Shown here piece by piece: positions 34,734-46,400 of a stretch of DNA of 64,000 nt. The stretch spans positions 10,500,423-10,564,422 of the forward strand of contig CM070515.1 of assembly GCA_036346375.1 (NCBI GenBank). The letters are read 5' to 3'. Under the pieces are notes generated by a model. It was not told the origin of the DNA. It was given only the letters and a program-made list of their open reading frames with translations, and did not search any database. Position 1 is the stretch's first letter, and every line of letters starts with the position of its first letter. Source of the stretch: Guadua angustifolia (lineage: Eukaryota; Streptophyta; Magnoliopsida; Poales; Poaceae). A program made the position numbers and the translations under genes.

Positions 34734-35486
34734 TGTCGGGGATTGGGAAATTCCCGTAGACGACCATCGTACCCCGACGGCTGGCCAGCAGCCGACCATG
34801 TTGCCCCTGGACGTTGTCCCCAAGGAAGGTCTCCGGACAGCTCGGCCTGCAGGCCCACCTCGTCCTCTGTCAAGTTAGCCCCCGAGCATGCTTGCTCGGG
34901 AGAGTGCGGCTAGCGACCAAGACCGAAGAAGAGCCCCAGGATCGACCAAAAGACTGGGCGCAATTCACGAAGACGACGTGGCATTAATTACGCGGCGGCT
35001 CGAAGGACTGCACGCCCACGATCTACGCGCCCGCGATCTGCGCCCACTGTACCCACGTCGCGCTGTACCCGGCGGGAAACAAGGGAACAGCTCATACGTC
35101 CGGACGATGGCGCGCCCTCTGTAATAAATGTTGTGTAAACATAACCTCTATAAATACCTTCTCGCACGAAGGGTTAAGGAACTTCTTTCCTATTTTCCTC
35201 ATACTTAGAGCTCGTGGCGGTGCTCCGAGGATAGTCCTTAGAACCTCCCGGGGTGCCCGGGCAAGCATATTGTAATACATCCTCAAAAAGCTAGTGCAAT
35301 CCTTTGGGCGTAGGGTTGTTATCTCCCGCGAGAGGCGAACCGGACTAAAAAGACCTCTGTTGGTGTGTTGTCTTGATCGTAGCTCGGCGAGCCCTCGGAC
35401 CTTCACCCTCCGCGAAAAAGGGCCCTAGGTTGATCCCTCGTTCAACAAGTAAGCTCGGCAGGGGACCGGTTCCCGAATCGTCGACA
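34734..35486 (+). mobile_element. Solo LTR (TGTCGGGGATTGGG family)
   Basis: Starts TGTCGGGGATTGGGAAATTC and ends CGAATCGTCGACA. GTTAT flanks both ends (34729-34733 and 35487-35491), a 5-bp LTR duplication. Contains an LTR promoter TATA box (TATAAATA, 35149-35156). 753 bp, no internal retroelement region adjoining, so a recombination-derived solo LTR. Confidence 0.93.
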
Positions 35487-35657
35487 GTTATATTTCTAAA
35501 AACCTCCTAACAACTTATTTTACTTAATGACTTTCTTGGATCAAAACTCGTGTTTCAATAATATTCCTCAAGGTGTATTTTTGCCTTAAAGTTTCTATCG
35601 TTATTTTCAATGTTTATGATGTCTTAGAAATATACATAGCCTATAAGCTTGTAAGTT

Positions 35658-36113
35658 GGCAACATATCCTGTGCACACAGGCTTTCCGTATACACACCGT
35701 ACACATCAACTAACAAAAGTCACGAAAAATTTTGAAAAAAATTGTAGATGTACTTCATAGATTGCTCTACCTATGTATGAAGTTTCAAGATCAAATTCAC
35801 TATATATCAAGATTTACAAAAAAAGAGAAAATTCTGACAAGTTTATAGTATAAACTTGTCAAAATTACTATAAACTTGTCAGAATTTTCTCTTTTTTGTA
35901 ACTCTTGATATATAATGAATTTACTATAAACTTGTCAGAATTTTCTCTTTTTTGTAAATCTTGATATATAATGAATTTGAACCTACAATGTTATACATAG
36001 GTAGAGTAATCTATGAAGTATATATACAATTTTTTCAGAATTTTTTTTGACTTTTGTTAGTTGATGTGCACAATGTGTACGCGGGAAAGCCTGCGTGCAC
36101 AGGATATGTTGCC
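35658..36113. mobile_element. Mutator-like foldback MITE, copy 5, complete
   Basis: Ends GGCAACATATCCTGTGCACA and, inverted from the right, GGCAACATATCCTGTGCACG. A perfect 9-bp duplication TTGTAAGTT lies at 35649-35657 and 36114-36122. The whole 456 bp forms a foldback. Its centre carries three copies of 'acttgtcagaattttctctt' in alternating orientation (35825-35960). Confidence 0.95.
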
Positions 36114-36122
36114 TTGTAAGTT

Positions 36123-37499
36123 ATATCATTTGATGCTGCAAATTTTAAAACAAATTTAGCCACATAAATATACGTGACATCCTGCTAGTTCTGTAATATT
36201 AAACCAGCGGAAAAGTTAGTGCAGTATACATGTTAAACGAGGTTTCATCGAAGAGATCTAGACTGGCTACCTATGACAAACGATCCCGCTGAGACTAATT
36301 TAGCGTTTCTATCTAGCTAGATGCAGTGTATACAGTGACCACACGTACGCACGATATACGTACGGTATGTAGTTTGGATTTCATCTTCCGGGCGGCCGGC
36401 CTCCATCGGAATTAATAAATGTACTAGCTATCAAGTACTGTGTCTAGTTGGACTTTATAAATAGACGAATGTACCTGGCCGGGGAACGGGAGTACGAGCT
36501 GGGTAGCGGGTTTTAAAAAACCGGTAAAAATTATTCGAAAACCATGTTTTTTGATTTCCCACTAAAAACCGAAAGGTTTTTAATTTTTTAAAACTTTTTT
36601 TCAAATTTTTTTATTTCTTAACCTTCGGTTTTTGATGATTTTCGAGCGGTTTTTGAATTTCGATTGATTTTTAAAACCCTAGGTATCGGGCTAGGCTTTT
36701 TTCAGGCACGATGGGCGGCATATAGCCTGGCACAGCCATTTGGGCTAGGTTTGTGCCGGTTTGCGCCACCTGCACGGCAGCACATCGGCACGGTGCACTG
36801 CTGCGGGTGTACAGAGAGGTGGGGGAGAGGAAGTGAGTGGGGGTACCTATGGCCTACGTTGTCGACATCGCCATGCTGCCTTGGCCGTGCGCCCGCCGCC
36901 CTGGCTGCGCATGCCTCCTTAACTAAGCGCCTGCTCGCCACCCTGGCTGCGCGCTCACCGCTGTGATTATGACCATGCCCGCCTTGGCCCCGCGGCCGCG
37001 AGCCGTCGTGCCCGCCTTGACTGCACACTTGCCGTGGCTATGGCCAATTGGCGTCGTGCCTCCTCCGCCGTGGCCGCCTTGTGCAGGAATAGGATCACTT
37101 TGGTCTTGTTTATGGCCAAGATCAAAGTGAAAATAGACTGTCTATGGTATTTTTATTTTGGTATGATGATAAAGTGGAAGATAAATCAGAAAATGATAAC
37201 TTTCAGGATGAACTATGGATGTAATTGGATTTTACCTTGAAATCCGTCAACATTAGAATAAGAAAGTAGATAAAAATGCTACAAGTATTCATACTTTAAG
37301 ATGATCCCGGCTAGACAAATTGTGCGTTAAAGCATCTAAGATGTTTAGTTATTTAATTACAAAATCTATAACTAATCGTGCTTTATAAATATCATTGAAG
37401 AAGTATCTTAAAAGAAGAAAATTTGAAACAATAGATACTGCTTATGGAAGTTATATCAAGAGAGGTAAGAAAAAAGGTTATCACAGAGGACTCTAGATA
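36123..37499. other. Unassigned stretch
   Basis: No gene is called. 36505-36690 has an inverted pair of 'gggttttaaaaa'-type ends, perhaps a decayed hAT-like MITE (flanks GGTAGCGG and GGTATCGG differ at one base). 36700-37080 is GC-rich with no recognisable domain. Confidence 0.35.
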
Positions 37500-37762
37500 A
37501 AAACCGTCTATGATATATGAATATCCCTAATGGTTCTTGATAAAAATGGTCTGCACGGACGATTCTAAATAAAAAATCATCTGTTGTAATCATATATTAC
37601 AAGCGGTTCTTAATACAAACCATCTGTGATATGTGTTTCATAAACTGTTTTTGAACCGTCTGTGATACATTGTATTATCACTGACATATGTTTACAAACG
37701 GTTCAGAAAACCGTCTGTGTAACGATTTTGAACCTTCTGCGATAGCATTTTCTGTACTAGTG
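37500..37762. mobile_element. Right end of a second CACTA element (orphan terminus)
   Basis: Ends TTCTGTACTAGTG, the inverse of a CACTAGTACAGAA terminus. It is preceded by subterminal repeats around 'accgtctgtgat' and 'accatctgtgata' in both orientations. No matching left terminus with these repeats is seen in the window, so this is a truncated fragment. Confidence 0.7.
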
Positions 37763-37827
37763 AGAGATCATGCATGGCTTGAGTTAGCAACGCTACTAAT
37801 ATATTAGTAGTCCTCGAATATCTATTA

Positions 37828-38098
37828 CTCCCTCCGATTCCTTGAATAGATGATGTTTTAGGATTTTACACTTTAACCAAGCACACATAGATATAATTAA
37901 ATTGCCCACCTTCATTAGTTTACTTATTGCTTTTAGGTAGTGTGTGTTATTCCACATTAATAAATAATATTAGGAATAATGAATGTTAGAAACATACAAA
38001 CGAAAAACAATTAACAGTTGTCTCGAAAATATAGAATGATATGTATTTAAGAATAAAATTTAAAAATTAGAATGATATGTAATCAGGAAGAGAGGGAG
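37828..38098. mobile_element. Stowaway-like MITE
   Basis: Left CTCCCTCCGATTCCTTGA; the right end inverted reads CTCCCTCTCTTCCTGATT. TA flanks both sides (37826-37827, 38099-38100). 271 bp, AT-rich, no ORF. Confidence 0.75.
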
Positions 38099-38100
38099 TA

Positions 38101-38573
38101 GCGATAATTTATAGGCGGAATCAGGATGGTGATTAATCTGATGTGCATGATCGAAGTTCAGTTAAATACCTATGTAACCCATAACAGATGTGAAAGGAAA
38201 AAAATAAGAGAGGTGTTTTCATGCTTTTCTTTTTAGTAATTCTATAAATATTAAAGTATGAATAAATAGTAGATAGTGATTACTTACATTTCGTTTGTTT
38301 TAAAATTTATATAACTCGTACTGGGAGGAAAAGTATTGTAGTACTTCCCAAAATTTAAAGAGCTGGCGTGTAGAAGAAGTGCATACCGTGTAGATCTACC
38401 AGGCCAATTAAGCGTCACGTCGGTCTTAATTTTTGTACTGGCGCACGAGCATCATGTCACGAATTAACAAATCATCGCACATCGTTGCTAGCAGTTTTTC
38501 AATCAGTTCAACGTGCATCGACGTTGTAGCGCATGGCACGTTAAGTTTAGTCAACAAACTGGAGTACGAGCTG
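38101..38573. other. Spacer with dispersed repeat
   Basis: 38210-38350 shares 'tataaatattaaagtat', 'aataaat', 'agtgattacttac' and the following bases with 31680-31790. The repeat has no obvious ends. Nothing else is recognised. Confidence 0.45.
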
Positions 38574-38576
38574 GTA

Positions 38577-39021
38577 CACTACAGGAAACCAATATTTTTT
38601 AGTCGGCTAGAAACCGACGATGACAAGGGTTTTTTTTTTTTGACGCAAATGACTATTTTTATCGGCTTACCGATGAAAAAAAGTAGATGAAAAAACAAGA
38701 TGTTTTCGTCGGTCCGATGAAAAAAAGTAGACGAAAAAACAAGATGTTTTCGTCGGTCTAGCCTAACCGACGAAAGAAGAAATCCGATGGCTGATATTTT
38801 TCATCTGCCATAGTCTGAGCCGACGAAAATGATGAATTTCGTCGGCCTTGGTGTAGCCGACGAAAATACTGGCATCTCCCCAATGTTTTCGTCGACGAAA
38901 ATAAATATAGTTTCGTCGGTTTTCTTTAGGTCGACGGAAATGTTTTATTATTTTCGTTGTCCTGTAGAGGACCGACGAAAATATCTTGAGCCGACGAAAA
39001 CTTGTCGTTTTTTTTGTAGTG
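38577..39021. mobile_element. Miniature CACTA element
   Basis: Ends CACTACAGGAAA and, inverted, CACTACAAAAAA. The 3-bp duplication GTA lies at 38574-38576 and 39022-39024. The interior is filled with 'ccgacgaaaa'/'ttttcgtcgg' subterminal-type repeats in both orientations. 445 bp, no transposase. Confidence 0.9.
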
Positions 39022-39024
39022 GTA

Positions 39025-39459
39025 ATTTATAAGGAGAAATTAAATTGTGTATATATATAACATAATTGTCACCATTGGTAATCTGTCGGTCCATCGATCG
39101 AGTGAAAGCTGCATTCACTAATGAACGATCGCATCTTGCTAGCTAGCGGTACACAAGTATCATCCATCCGCCCATCAAATCGATCATTAGCAATTAACAG
39201 ACGTCACCAGAAATAAAAGGTTTTTCCGAAGACTGATTTTTTTTAGAAGTACAGCCGGTGCTGTGATTATATTAGAAGGATAGCAGAAAATGTATAACGT
39301 GTAGGACTCTTCCCTCAGAAAACACTTAGGAGAAGGGGGGATAAAAGAAACGGGAAGGAAGAAAAAAATATAGAACACAGGTAATGAAGGGAAGAAAAAC
39401 GGCTTTGTCAGTGGTGCCGCTCGACCACTCTTTAGCTGAGTTGCTCCAACAAAATCTAG
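39025..39459. other. Unassigned spacer
   Basis: No gene or bounded element is seen; one open frame on the minus strand near 39187-39378 has no recognisable motif. Confidence 0.4.
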
Positions 39460-39467
39460 TTTGCAGC

Positions 39468-39997
39468 TAGGGGTGACAATGGGGACCCGTTTCCCGATCC
39501 CGGCGAGGAATTTCTCTATTAGAGGATGGGTATGGGAAGAAATCGTCCCCCCGCGGGGATGAAAACGGGGAAAATTATTCCCTCATCGGGGATGGCGGAG
39601 ACAGGGATGGGAATTTTTTTTCCCTGCGGGGACCCGATTGGGGATCCGAATTTAATTTAGTCCAATTTAGTTGTTAGATTGTAAACATATTCTCTAGCCC
39701 ATCATATTCACATTTTCATAAACAGGACAACATAATCTTTAATGAATGCATGCATTCTTTTTTTTCTTGTCTGTTGATATGATTTTAGAGTTAAAATGGC
39801 TATAGGAGCTCTTCTCTTGTGTGAAATTTTCGCGGGAATAGGTCCCCGACGGGGCCCCGATACCCGAACGGGGATGGGGACGGGGGATTTTCTCCCCTAA
39901 GACGGAGAACAGGGACGGGGACGGGAAAAATTTCAGGTCGCAGGGACGGGGACGGGGAGGCACTCCCCGACGAGGAATGCCTCCGTTGCCACCCCTA
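39468..39997. mobile_element. hAT MITE with perfect 8-bp duplication
   Basis: Inverted ends TAGGGGTGACAATGG and TAGGGGTGGCAACGG. TTTGCAGC flanks both sides (39460-39467, 39998-40005). Subterminal zones are rich in 'acggggatggggacgggg'-type GC repeats; the centre is AT-rich. 530 bp, non-coding. Confidence 0.93.
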
Positions 39998-40005
39998 TTT
40001 GCAGC

Positions 40006-41129
40006 CTCAACCTTGATAGATAAAGGATTTCTTCATTGGTTTCCTATTTATTTTGAAACACTCTGATGTTTCGCTCTTTGCATCATTTTCAGCATGTTTG
40101 GATTATCAAAAGTTTTTGCACCTTTTCGTGATCCCTTTTGGATGTTCACACGTGAAGGATCAAGATGGCGATCAAAAGGACATGAATGATCTCTAAATAA
40201 AATTTTTTCCACTTAAAACAATCTAACCAACATCCTTATATAAAAAATACAAAGTGGAAAAGGCAAAAAACCCAAATTTCTCAGCTTTGAACAGCAATAC
40301 CACAAAATACCCCCGGTACTGCCGGATGTAAATTGTAAAATTTAAAAACATAATGTAGATGCAGAAAGTAAAATCACAATAAAGAGAAAATTAGATTTTC
40401 ATTTCTGGAACAGAGGTTTACAAAGCCTCACAAATAAGTAATCCAATCTCAAAGAAGTACATAAACTTTAAAACCTTCGAAAGAGGGAAAACTACTCTTA
40501 CCTCTCTATTTATATTATTTTTAAATCACCCTCTACCTTTAGATAAATTCCTTTACCCCAAAAATCACCGTTACAAACTTAAATAATACAGTATGTCATT
40601 CGTCTCATTCGATTCCGTGGCACGCCTTTGTTGAGCCGGTAGACGCCAGGCGCGGCGCTCGTACTGTACGCCACGTCGTTTTACCCCCTATAAAGCCCGG
40701 ACGGCGACCGCACGGGCTCCGATCCGATAGCTATCGAACAACCGGGCGCGGGCGCGGGCGCGACCCACGCTTCTGGACGACCACATCGATCGATCCTACC
40801 GTGTGCAGCTAGCATTTACACGGCGCGCTCTGCAGCATGCAGAATGGTCTCTCTATTATTAATTGCCACGTTGCGCTCGTGGCTTACTGCTAGTTTAGCC
40901 TAGCTAAACCCTTGTTATGAATACATGTAATTATATTTTTTCCTAAAAACATGTTATTATACAATTTTGAGATATTTTTTATTATTTTTCTTTATATCTC
41001 TCTCACCGTTAACTATTTTCAATATTATTTACTATTATACAATAGAGTAAGATATATCATCTAAAGATATATAATAAAGAGAAGTAATATAGTCTTTTAT
41101 AGATATGTTTTTATATAAGTACAAAAAAG
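40006..41129. other. Intergenic region with an orphan promoter-like patch
   Basis: 40600-40830 is GC-rich, with a TATA-like CTATAAAG at 40688-40695 and a (GGGCGC)n-like tract, but no coding exon follows before the foldback element. The rest is AT-rich without recognisable features. Confidence 0.4.
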
Positions 41130-43195
41130 TGAATTTTTTTCATGTGCTAGCCTCTTGCATGTTCTTTTTTTTTCTGAAAATGGCCGTTATAGCGACGAAA
41201 TTACAGAATTAGCCCCAGCAGGCAAATTAAGCGGTTGGATTCTGCTGAATATTTTTTTATTTATTTTTAGTGGTCGGAGTTCGCTGCAAATTTGAGTGCA
41301 CGATGAAATATTATTTTTATTTTCAGCTCCCGGATTCCGCTGCATATTTTTTTCCACTGATTTTAAGCAGTAACAAACCGCTGGATATTTTCACCGCGCG
41401 GTAAAAAAAATCTGGAAATTTTCCAGCGCTTCATTCCGCTGGAATGGGTATCCTGTCCCACCGCTGTTTCCAGACACGTGCGCTGCTTTTCCCTTTTAAT
41501 TTTTGGTTGTGTATGCAATATTTTTGGAGCCTAGGGGAGAAAGAGTTGTATGTAGCATTGCTTGCAGCTGATTTTTTAATTTTCATCCAACGTAGCAATT
41601 GGCAATTGCCCTTGCCAGATATGGTTTCTATTTGATAGTTTACATTACATATATAGTAATGCTTGCAACTGATTTATGGACTGTCATCTATTGTAGGTAT
41701 GAAAATTTTACTGTATTAGCCCTTGCGTTTATTATTTTCAAAAAAACCTCTGTCAAGCAGAAATTACAAAAATAGCACAAATTTTTATAAATTTGTTTCA
41801 TGCACCAACAACACTGTAGGAATTTGTTTGTAATGAAAAATTACAAAAATAAAATATCAATTTTAAAATTAGAAATATACTATTTGTTGGCGTTTTAGAT
41901 TTTGCTATTTTGAATACAGACGACAATCCGTTGCCAGTTTGGTTACCCATTCGAGTCTTAATATCCTACGCTATTAAAGCGTAGCTCATCCCGCCCTTTC
42001 ACAATTCCAAAAGGCACACTAGTATCATACTTTTGTCCATATTCGTGGTTGCGGCACATTTATACCGTGCAAACTGTAAACGCCATATAATCCCCTTTTA
42101 TTATGAAATGCTACGTTTCATTCAGCCCATTGTTTTCGAACTTTAAACATGCAACGACTGTACTAGTTGCAAGAACAACACCAACAAATGTGACAACAAA
42201 TTCAACCTACTTCACCACATAGAATATACAATAAGCAAATACCTGTGCGCGGCACATGCAGGCCAAACGGTTATTTTCCTAGCAAAAAAAAAAAAAAACT
42301 GCTCGGGGCTAAATCTACAAACACTAAATTTTGAAAATTTCACATTTGCAATTGACGACAGAAAGCACCGCCGAACTAGCAACGGACTATCCGTCCGTAT
42401 TCGAAATGGCAACGTTTAAAATGACGACAGATAGTATATTTCTAATTTTTAAAATCGACATTTTATTTTTGTAATTTTTCATTACATACAAATTCCTACA
42501 GTGATGTCGATGCATGAAAAAAATTATAAAAATTCCTGCTATTTTTGCAATTTGACAAATGCTATTTTCGAAAATAATAAAATGCAGGGAGCTAATGCAG
42601 TAAAAATTTCACAGCTACAATAGATGACAATACATAAATCAGTTGCAAGCATTACTATATGCGTAATGTAAACTATCAAATAGAAACCATATCTGGCAAG
42701 GGCAATTGCCAGTTGCTACGGTGGATGAAAATTAAAAAATCAGCTGCAAGCAATGCTATATAGTATATACAACTCTTTCACCCTCTAGGCTCCAAAAATA
42801 TTGCATACACAATCAAAAATTAGGAGGGAAAAGCAGTGCATGTGTCTGGAAACAGCGGTGGGTCAGGCCGTCCTGTCTGCCACCTATTCCAGCGGAAATG
42901 AAGCTCTGGAAAATTTCGGAGGCAAAAATATCCAGCGGTTCGTTGCTCCTTAAAATCAGTGAAAAAAATATGCAGCAGAATTCAGGAGCTGAAAATAAAA
43001 AAGAGATTTCGCTGTCCGTTCGAAAACAAAAACAAATTTGCAGTGAATTCCGACTGTTGAAAATAAATATAAAAAATTATTCAGTAAAATCTAACCGCTC
43101 AATTTGCCTGCTGAGGGCTAATTCTACAAATTTGTTATTATAACGGTTATTTTCCAAAAAAAAAAGGTTCAGAGGTTAGTGCAGTAAAAAACACT
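41130..43195. mobile_element. ~2-kb foldback element upstream of the MATE gene
   Basis: The arm at about 41130-41945 is inverted at 42372-43195. Paired landmarks include 'agcaggcaaattaagcggtt' (41217) with its complement near 43100, 'tgtttccagacacgtgc' (41465) with 42840, 'gccagatatggtttctattt' (41614) with 42690, and 'gccctt..tttattattttc' (41718) with 42580. The loop of about 430 bp (41946-42371) is unpaired. Arms are roughly 80-90% alike by eye. No transposase and no clear target duplication were found. Confidence 0.85.
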
Positions 43196-43272
43196 AAAAA
43201 AAAAAGTAGAATAACGTGCGTTAAGGACAGAGGGAGGACCATTCGCTCTCTCCAAGCCGGCCCGGCCGGCCA

Positions 43273-43280
43273 TTTATACC
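43273..43280 (+). promoter_or_regulatory. Putative TATA box of the MATE gene
   Basis: TTTATACC in 'ggccatttatacctcg' lies 121 bp upstream of the start codon at 43401 and about 80 bp after the end of the foldback element. Assigned by motif and distance. Confidence 0.45.
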
Positions 43281-43400
43281 TCGATCTCCCGCTCATCTTA
43301 CTCGCGATCAATCTCCTAATCGGTGCAATCCATCGGGCTAGCTTGCTTGATTTGAGCCTAGCTTGCTCGCTCGAGATCAGGTCGAGGGAGAGAGAGAGAG

Positions 43401-46400
43401 ATGGCGGTGAGTGGTAGCAGGGGAGACGATGAGCTGAGGGAGGCGCTGGTGGCCGGCGGGAACGGGAAGGGGGAGGAGGACCTGGAGGACATCCGGAGCG
43501 CGGCGGCGTTCCTGCGGCACGCAGCGGAGGAGAACCGGAGGCTGTGGTACCTGGCGGGGCCGGCCATCTTCACGTCGCTCGCGCAGTACTCGCTCGGCGC
43601 CGTCACGCAGGTCTTCGCCGGCCACCTCTCCACGCTCGAGCTCGACGCCGTCTCCACCGAGAACTCGGTCATCGCCGGGCTCGCCTTCGGCATCATGGTA
43701 AGTAGTACCATCCGTACCAAGACATGCTAGCGAGCTAGCTCGATCGATCATGCATGTGCTACTGGTATACTTTTACTGCATAATTGTGGACCATTTTTCA
43801 CGGTGCTAAGTTTATGATCGATGGCGCTAATTAATTTCAGATGTACTACATGCGATCTCTGATGATTAATGGCTTATATATTGTCTTTTTTTTTATTATC
43901 TTAGGAGTTAGGAGTATTTGGTCAAGCATATATGCGCAGCTAGGTCAGCTCCACATTAAAAATATCTATCTCAGCTCGGCTGCTACAGCACTGTTCTTTC
44001 AGCCGGCTAGTATTTAACTTTTCTTTTTTCTTCAGCTTATTAATGGAGCTGATCAACAAACAAAATTTCTATCCATTGATCATATCAATTGCGGAGATAG
44101 GCTCAAGGTATCATTAATTCGGTTGTAGAGATGTAGTGCCCCACTAGCATCTCAAACTAATCCCTCTTTTTTTTTACTACTGCTGCAACTAGCATCGATC
44201 TAATACGAGTAGATACAACTCCCTCTGTCCAAGTTTTGAAGGCGTTAAGAAGATATTAAAATAACTATATTACGTTTAATTATTATCACCTAGCACTATA
44301 TTCACTGCATGATATAAAGAATATAAAGTAAAAAAATAAATATTTGTTAAAGTATAGAGGAAACATCGTATTAATTTTATATTAAAATATAAAATATGTT
44401 TTATATTTAAAGATAAAATTATTTTTAAAATATGTTTTATAAATTTGGATGGATCGGAGTATTAAACTAGCCGCTAGCTAACCTTCAGAAGCCAAGAAGT
44501 GCATCGGTTCTGCATCCGAGAAGTCAACCAGCTGGAGTAGTATTTAACGTCTCTGTAAACTGTAAATGAAATATACAGCTTACGCAGTACAGAAACCTAC
44601 AGTTTGGCATAAAAGGAAAAAGCAATTGGGTCCAGTGGTGATTCGAGAAGACAAAACTATCGGCAAAAATGCACGATGGTGTAGAGGCAACTATGGGCAA
44701 GCATTCATATTCTTTTCCATAAAGGAGGTAGAAAATAACCGTGTATACAGTAAATAAAGATGCTCCTCACGATATTTGAGTAGAAAACGTCAGTCACTTA
44801 ATTCAACAGTAGTAATCAAGCCAAAACAATCCACGAGGAAGTCATGTACTGCTGATGTTTGCATACACGATGACTGGGAAAAGACCGAGTTGCGAAAGGC
44901 ACGCTAGCGGCCACACGATGGGAATCCTAAGCTTTTGTGGGCATCCTCGTAGTTTTTACGTGATATGTTGCGTGTGTTGTTTTTTTTATATAAATAATTT
45001 TTTTCGATAGAGTTCTTTTAATCAACATGTTTTTTTCTATTTATCTGGGACCCTCTCACGAAGGAACAACGATTACGCTAAATCGAAAGGTTCTTTTTGT
45101 GAAAAATAGCTAGAATAATCCAAACGTAACTAAGTTTTTTTGTATTTATTTAGGACTCTTTCACGAAAGGTTCACGATTTTTCTGAACCAAAAGGTCTTT
45201 TTCGTAAAAAATCGTGGGAAGGACCTACACGTGATTACGTGTTTTTTTGAGGGACCTACATGCAAAAAAATGAGCGGAGCAGGCCGCCCGAGCCGGCCGC
45301 GCATGAGCCACGTGAGGGAGCCGGCGTGACGTGGAAGCGGTCCCTGGCCAAGAAGTCTTCGATCTTTAGTATAGGTTGTTTTCGCGGCGTAACACGCCAC
45401 GCGTGTTGTTTTTTTTCGCAGAAACAATTTCTTTTTTGCCGGCGATGTTTTTTTTTAAATCGTCGAGAAAATGAGCGAAACGGTTGAAAGGGCACAAACG
45501 CAATCACTTTTTTTTCGCATCTATCTGGAGTTCTTTCACGAAGGATCCGCGACCGCGCTAAATCGAAAAGTCTCGTTTCGTGAAAAATAGCCGGGATCGA
45601 ATGATCCAAAGTCACTACCTTTTTTTGGTATTTATTTAGGGTCCTCTCACGAAAGATCCGTGTTTTTTCTAAACCAGAAGATTCTCTTAATAAAAAACCG
45701 TTGGAAGGACCTATATGTAATTACAGAATTTTTGAGGGACCTAAATGCGAATTTTTTTTGAGCCGAGCCGGCTGGTCGGCCGAGTCGAGCCGCGCGGCCA
45801 GCTCGGCTCAAATCGCTCCCAGCGCCGGAACCTTGCCAACTTTATTTAAGATATTATTTAGGGAATCAATGAACATATTTATAGATTTAATCTTCTTTTT
45901 ATGGAAGGCGTTTCCACACCTCAGGAGCGTTGTAGCCGATGAGCCACAGCATTGGACAAGCGAGTGTAGGACAAGTTGCTCCCGTGCCCAAGCAGCAGTA
46001 CCGTAGTCAGGGAGCGCGGGAGGAGCATGGGTACCCTAGTCGGAGAGCGCAGGAGATACCTTGCAGCTGTCCCGAGAGTTCCAGCGATTTTCCGCGGTAA
46101 AAGGAGCATGGAAGGTGACATATCGGCACTTTCGTGGATAGGGATGTCTCCAAATCAGTAAATATATCGGCAAAAGGGTTAATTTTTTAAAAAAAAAGGT
46201 AGAAGAGGTTAGAAAAATGATTTCACATATTGGAAGTAAAAATACTAAGCAGCTAGCAACCACACATTGGAAGTGAAAGATACTAACAAGCTAGTAGCCG
46301 AAAGAAGATCCAATGCAGTTCATCGAGTTTGGACGGTCTAGATCGACTAAAAATATTGCATAGAACGTTTATTGTTTAAATATACTCTTTATAGTATTGT

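Noticed and set aside
36505..36690. Possible hAT MITE with gggttttaaaa ends
   Set aside because: Ends are asymmetric and flanking 8-mers differ; could be chance in AT-rich sequence.
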